NCBI RefSeq assembly: GCF_003672135.1
Contig: NC_039506.1
Coordinates: 9,300,001-9,364,000, forward strand
DNA: 64,000 bases
Source: Ooceraea biroi
Lineage: Eukaryota; Arthropoda; Insecta; Hymenoptera; Formicidae
Reading direction: 5' to 3'
The translations under genes and the position numbers were made by a program. The notes beneath the pieces were generated by a model. The model saw only the letters and a list, made by a program, of their open reading frames with translations, ran no database searches and had not been told where the DNA came from. Shown here piece by piece: positions 59,801 to 64,000 of the stretch; the first letter of the stretch is position 1, and each line of letters starts with the position of its first letter.

Positions 59801-62285
59801 TGAAATTTTATCTGCAAATGACGGCAGAATAATTTCCACCTGTGAAATAGTCGCCAACGTTGAAAGGGAGAAAGAGCTTTTTTTGTTTTGCAAATGGCGT
59901 TAAAAATTTTTGTTAAACTCGATATCCTACGAACAAATCGGGCTTTATGGTTTCACCAGCCAGGCCTACTATAGCTGTATTACGCTTCAAGTAAGTTTGA
60001 AAGTCTGGCGAAATTCGATATGCACAATATCGGCATTTCCCATAAAAATTTTCATAATGGAGTAATCAAGGTATAAACTCCGCGATGTGGTTAATGGGTA
60101 TTAAATTTCGATCCCTTAATTTTATTCCCAACGATTATCAGTGTAAACATTGCGTTTCGTTGTGAAATTGCTTGTTGTTAAATAAAGACATTCTCCATTA
60201 CTTGTTTTATACAACCAAAAGCAAACAATAACCAGTTTTATCTGTTTGATTGTGGAAAGTTAGAGGATATTGTCTCGTGCAATTTATGCGTTACCACAAA
60301 TACCTACGTCTGTTTGTATTTGTAGAAACCACAAATCCATAAATGTGCCGCTATTCTAATTCCCTGGTATCATGATAGTTGCCATAAGCTGTTGTAGGTT
60401 TTGGACTAATCCACGACTTGGCCGATATATATGTCTGCTTCTATTCCTAATAAGCCTCTGATCCAAGGATCTAAAGATCTGACCAGACTTGTAAGAGGGT
60501 AATAAGACTCTCTCATAATACTATTAGAATATTCTATTTATTGAGATGCACGAATCATTTACAATTCATGAAAACATAAGATTCAAAATTTAACATTAGA
60601 ATTTTTCACAGAATTCTCTTCATAATGCATATAATATCGCTTAAGGATATTTATTCCATACTGTTTTTTTAAACGTAAGTTCATAAATTTAAGCTACTTG
60701 CAGCAGTTATAGTTACAGCAGAGAAATTGTCGACTTATTAATTTATGTGATATCACGTATTTCGTAAATCAAAGATAAGTTTACTTATGGAATAATTGAA
60801 AGATACGTCCTTCTATCAATATTGAATTGAATTTTTAAGTATCTTTGCAAAGCATCACGTTATCCGATCCGTTTGTTCTGCGATATAACAACCTTGACAT
60901 TTTCTATTCTTTTCTTCTACGTTAACCTTTTATATCTTCTTGAAATCTCGTTCGCTTTATACAAAGCGTAGCATGATTATTTCGTTCACATTAGTATCTT
61001 AGTTCTTAATTCTGCTGAAGCGCTTGCATACTTTTTACAGACAGTTTCAGTAAAAACATTTACTGCTGTTTTGTCAGTAATTTTTACAAATGGCGATTTT
61101 TTGGCCGCAAGTTTTATTTCTCGCTTTAGGAATTGTGAGATTAAACTTACATCAAGGTTTCACGCACGTCGAAAGGGATTTTACGTAATCTAGGTGGGCG
61201 TTGCGCGCATGAATATATTTTTCCCTCGACGCGCGGTAGATTTATTGATGTGCATCATGGTATCAAGAACATTTTAATCATGAGACGACTGCACTTTTAG
61301 TTAGCTTGTTTTGTTGCATTGTGATACGATTACTTGCGGTTCTTTATCAAGAAAAATGATACCCAATCTCAAGTTTGAGATATAATAACAAATTATTATT
61401 TTCCAAAATTTCACCTCATTACAAAAAATAAGAATAACTAATGATTATGATATTATAATAATATTATATAATGTTATATAATATTATACTTAACATTTCT
61501 GTGGTGTGAGAGAATTGATCGTGTATTTCACAAAGTTCGTGTGTAGATCTACTTGGGCTTCCGTGCCGTTTCTCTCGCGTGCCGAAGGATAGATAGATAT
61601 GTCGATTATTTCTCACGTAGTGCTTCAAGCAAACGGAATTAGTGCGAAAGCTTTTCTAGCGAATACCGTTCTCGCGATCGTCCACCGCCGGTGGTAAACG
61701 CTTTAATCGGCTTTCGTCCTATTACCGCCGGATGATTTAGCCACCGTGCTCAGCGAATATCCGAACACTTTAATACACTCGTCGAAGGCAGATGAAACCG
61801 GTGAAATTACCAATAATCAATAACGCCTCGTGTGCCGACACGCACTTGGCGACACGCCGACTAGAATCGGTTCCGTTCTATCTGCTCGGTTGTATGCGAA
61901 GCGTCGCGTTTCTGACGAGTTCGAATAATGGAAAGGAAGAACGAGCCTTTTTTTATCGTATCCTTCGCGGTACCTTTAAAGCACGTGCAGCCTGAGAAAA
62001 AAGGACAGAAGCAGGGCAAGAGGGGACAGAATTGCATATGTCAATATATCAAACACAAAGAGCCACGAGACTCTTTATGGTTGCCAGATTTCAGTTTTCG
62101 AATAATCCACCTTGCCCTTTCGTTTCCTGACGTATACTCGTATTCGGTTGTATACATATTCATATCCGGTTTTCCCTGCCATTTTCCAGCTTTGGTCAGT
62201 TGTTAGTTATCCATCTATTGTGTATTGAATAAATATGCTGTAATCTGAATACAAATTCTTCATTAACTGATTTCTTTGAATTATA
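56811..62285. other. 5.5-kb non-coding stretch, probable intron
   Basis: Moderately CpG-rich patches at about 57000-57760, 58320-58640 and 61540-62200 carry short frames without known motifs. An AATAAATATGCTGTAATCTG phrase near 62229 resembles a polyadenylation region but has no identified gene. Nothing else is supported. Confidence 0.45.
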
Positions 62286-62315
62286 TTAGGGGTGTGATTT
62301 AGTTTTGAGGGTTTT
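62286..62315 (+). repeat. Left 30-bp TIR of the mariner element
   Basis: TTAGGGGTGTGATTTAGTTT and ten further bases; inverted partner at 63531-63560 with one mismatch (G to A at position 6). Confidence 0.95.
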
Positions 62316-62362
62316 TTTTGCTCAAAAACGCATGTATTTAAATATGATAATGAATGAATACC

Positions 62363-63389
62363 TTAATCAAAATATTTTCCTTTGTTTTCTATAACTTTTT
62401 CCCATCTTTCTGGCAAGAGATGGATTCCACGATGATAAAATGACTCTTTCTTTTCTTCTTTTGAGTTGATCCATTCGTCGACGAATTTTCGCACTTCTTC
62501 GAAATTATGAAAGTGTGTATCCTCTAAAGCGTGTTGCATCGACCGGAACAAATAATAATCGCATGGAGTAATGTCCGGAGAATACGCGGGGTGCGGTAAG
62601 ACTTCCCATTCAAGCTCTAATAGTGTTTGTTTCACTGATAACGCAACGTGAGGTCGAGCTTTGTCATGAAGAAGAATCACTTTCCGTCGTTTACTCGCAA
62701 TTGGTGGTCGTTTTTGGTCCAATGCTTGCTTCAACTTGTACAATTGGTGTCGATAACGATCAGCCGTGACAGTCTCATGCGGATTTAACAGCTCATAGTA
62801 CACTATCCCACCAAATACAGAGCATTACTTTTGAACCGTGAATATTGCGTCTCGGAGTGGATGTTGATGGTTCGCCTGGATCCACCCATGATTTTCTGCG
62901 TTTCGGATTATCAAAATAGATCCACTTTTCATCCCCAGTAACAATCCGAGACAAAAGACTCTTCTTTTTTTGCCTGGCGATCAACGAAATGCAAATGTTC
63001 AACCGGTTCGCAATGGCACTTTCCGATAATTCATGTCGAACCCATTTCCCTTCTTTCTGAATTTTTCCCATTTCATGTAAATGTTTCGTAACTGTTGTAC
63101 GATCAACATTTAATGCTCTGGCAAGTTCTGAAGTGGATTGTGTTGGATTTTCGTCCAATAATGCTTGCAAATCTGCATTTTCAAGCTTTCTTGGTTGTCC
63201 CGAGCGTTCTTCGTCCTTCACATCAGTATCACCACTTGTAAAGCGTCTAAACCAGTATTCACACGTCTTAATTGATGGGGCAGAATCACCATAAGTTTCC
63301 ACAAGAATTCTATAACCGTCAGCCGCAGTTTTCTTTTGATTAAAAAACAAAAGCAACGCATGTCGAAAATGCTCTTTCGGAAGTTGCAT
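62363..63389 (-). pseudogene. Mariner transposase with one frameshift
   Basis: The gene starts at ATG 63389 and ends at 62363, about 340 codons in two frames. The N-terminal part carries the paired helix-turn-helix region with KTCEYWFRRFTSGD and DEERSGQPRK, then the first catalytic Asp in VTGDEKWIYFDNP. Near 62800, just after MLCIWWD, the frame breaks; the second frame continues YYELLNPHETVTADRYRHQL and holds the other two Asp residues in LLHDKARPH and SPDITPCDYYLF, 34 residues apart. It ends KGKYFD. Compared with relatives, a few residues between WWD and YYELL are missing, which fits a small deletion of about 11 bp. The transposase would bind the TIRs and move the element by TA-specific cut and paste; this copy cannot. 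Confidence 0.93.
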
Positions 63390-63530
63390 TTTTACGCTGA
63401 TATAAACACGACTGTTATTGCATCTATTGCTATAATGCTACTAAATGTCATGGATAATGTCAACACTGTAAGAAACGACAGTTATCGGAAACAGCTATTG
63501 GAACAAACTGACACTACAGCCATCTGTTGC

Positions 63531-63560
63531 AAAACCCTCAAAACTAAATCACACTCCTAA
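63531..63560 (-). repeat. Right 30-bp TIR of the mariner element
   Basis: Inverted partner of 62286-62315, followed by the TA duplication. Confidence 0.95.
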
Positions 63561-63562
63561 TA

Positions 63563-64000
63563 ATATATAATAAATCTAAATTTAAGAAAAATACTTTTTT
63601 AACTTTTCCTGATACTTGATTGATAAAGTCAATTTCAACCTAGGTTTTTAATATTAATTTCTTATAGATTGACGATAATATATGATTATAGAAGAAATAT
63701 CTTGTATATGTTGTTTTTTATTTTTAAGTTAAAAATTGCATTGATTATGTCAATTCTTACATATATTAATGTGCGCGCAATTTTATTTAAAAATAATGTT
63801 TAAAATTAATACAGAGATTTTAAAATTTAGAAGCTCGGAGAGGTCTATGTACTATATAGAAGGATGCAGAAATGCGATCTGGAATTTGAAACTAAATCAA
63901 CGTCAAGCAAGGTTGAGATATCCTATTTGCTATTTTCTCTTTTCTTAAACAAGTTCAAACAATAGTAAAGTTCGTTATTTTTCACACTTGATAGCGATTG
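63563..64000. other. AT-rich end of the window, nothing recognised
   Basis: No ORF, transposon end or repeat structure seen. Confidence 0.55.

Larger units (their letters stand above)
62286..63560 (-). mobile_element. Nearly intact mariner element, 1,275 bp
   Basis: The 30-bp terminal repeats 62286-62315 and 63531-63560 start TTAGGRGTGTGATTTAG and differ at one base. TA flanks both ends (62284-62285 and 63561-63562). The single transposase gene lies on the minus strand and has the D34D signature of mariner proper. Length and layout match complete mariners of about 1.3 kb. One frameshift inactivates the gene. This is probably the youngest transposon in the window together with the nested DD41D copy. 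Confidence 0.95.

Noticed and set aside
62200..62262. AATAAATATGCTGTAATCTG phrase that resembles the end of an LTR.
   Set aside because: I could not find a matching start, a 4-6 bp target duplication or any retroviral-type coding sequence nearby.

Overview
The window is animal nuclear DNA, almost certainly insect and most likely hymenopteran (ant-like). It has AT-rich non-coding DNA broken by CpG-rich islands, short exons with GT/AG introns, several kinds of cut-and-paste DNA transposons, and no operons or bacterial-type genes. The order-level assignment is inference from this general character; no sequence here proves a species.

Layout. 1-2.4 kb is transposon debris: a 1,003-bp fold-back element whose loop still carries the last codons of a mariner-like transposase, then a decayed pogo/Tigger copy. 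2.5-4.35 kb holds the one host gene I can name, an MCRIP (FAM195) family gene on the + strand, with a CpG-rich 5' region and a Harbinger-type MITE in its first intron. 5.5-7.2 kb is a fold-back element made of diverged inverted arms. 8.0-12.3 kb is a 4.3-kb DNA transposon with 249-bp terminal inverted repeats. It carries a broken DDE transposase with an N-terminal cysteine motif and a C-terminal SWIM-like zinc finger, and a deleted mariner-like DD41D element has inserted into its 5' region. 12.3-23.7 kb is AT-rich with no gene recognised. 23.7-25.6 kb is a nested pair of non-autonomous elements, one inside an arm of the other. The arms allow the empty target site to be read, giving a 3-bp duplication (TCA).

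From about 31.6 kb to the end the window looks like the 5' part of a large + strand gene. There is a short candidate first coding exon at 31,661-31,736. A second, CpG-rich candidate first exon ends at 45,990. Both end after the first base of a codon at a GTGAGT donor, as alternative first exons of one gene would, and the rest looks intronic. I could not identify that gene and saw no acceptor exon for it. At 62.3-63.6 kb there is a nearly intact mariner (D34D) with 30-bp TIRs, TA duplications and one frameshift.

No tRNA, rRNA, CRISPR array, LTR pair or LINE was supportable. The most unusual items are the SWIM-containing DDE element with an ORF repeated in both termini, the fold-back elements formed from mariner-type and other termini, and the candidate alternative-promoter gene. 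Intron and exon calls rest on splice consensus and reading frame only.
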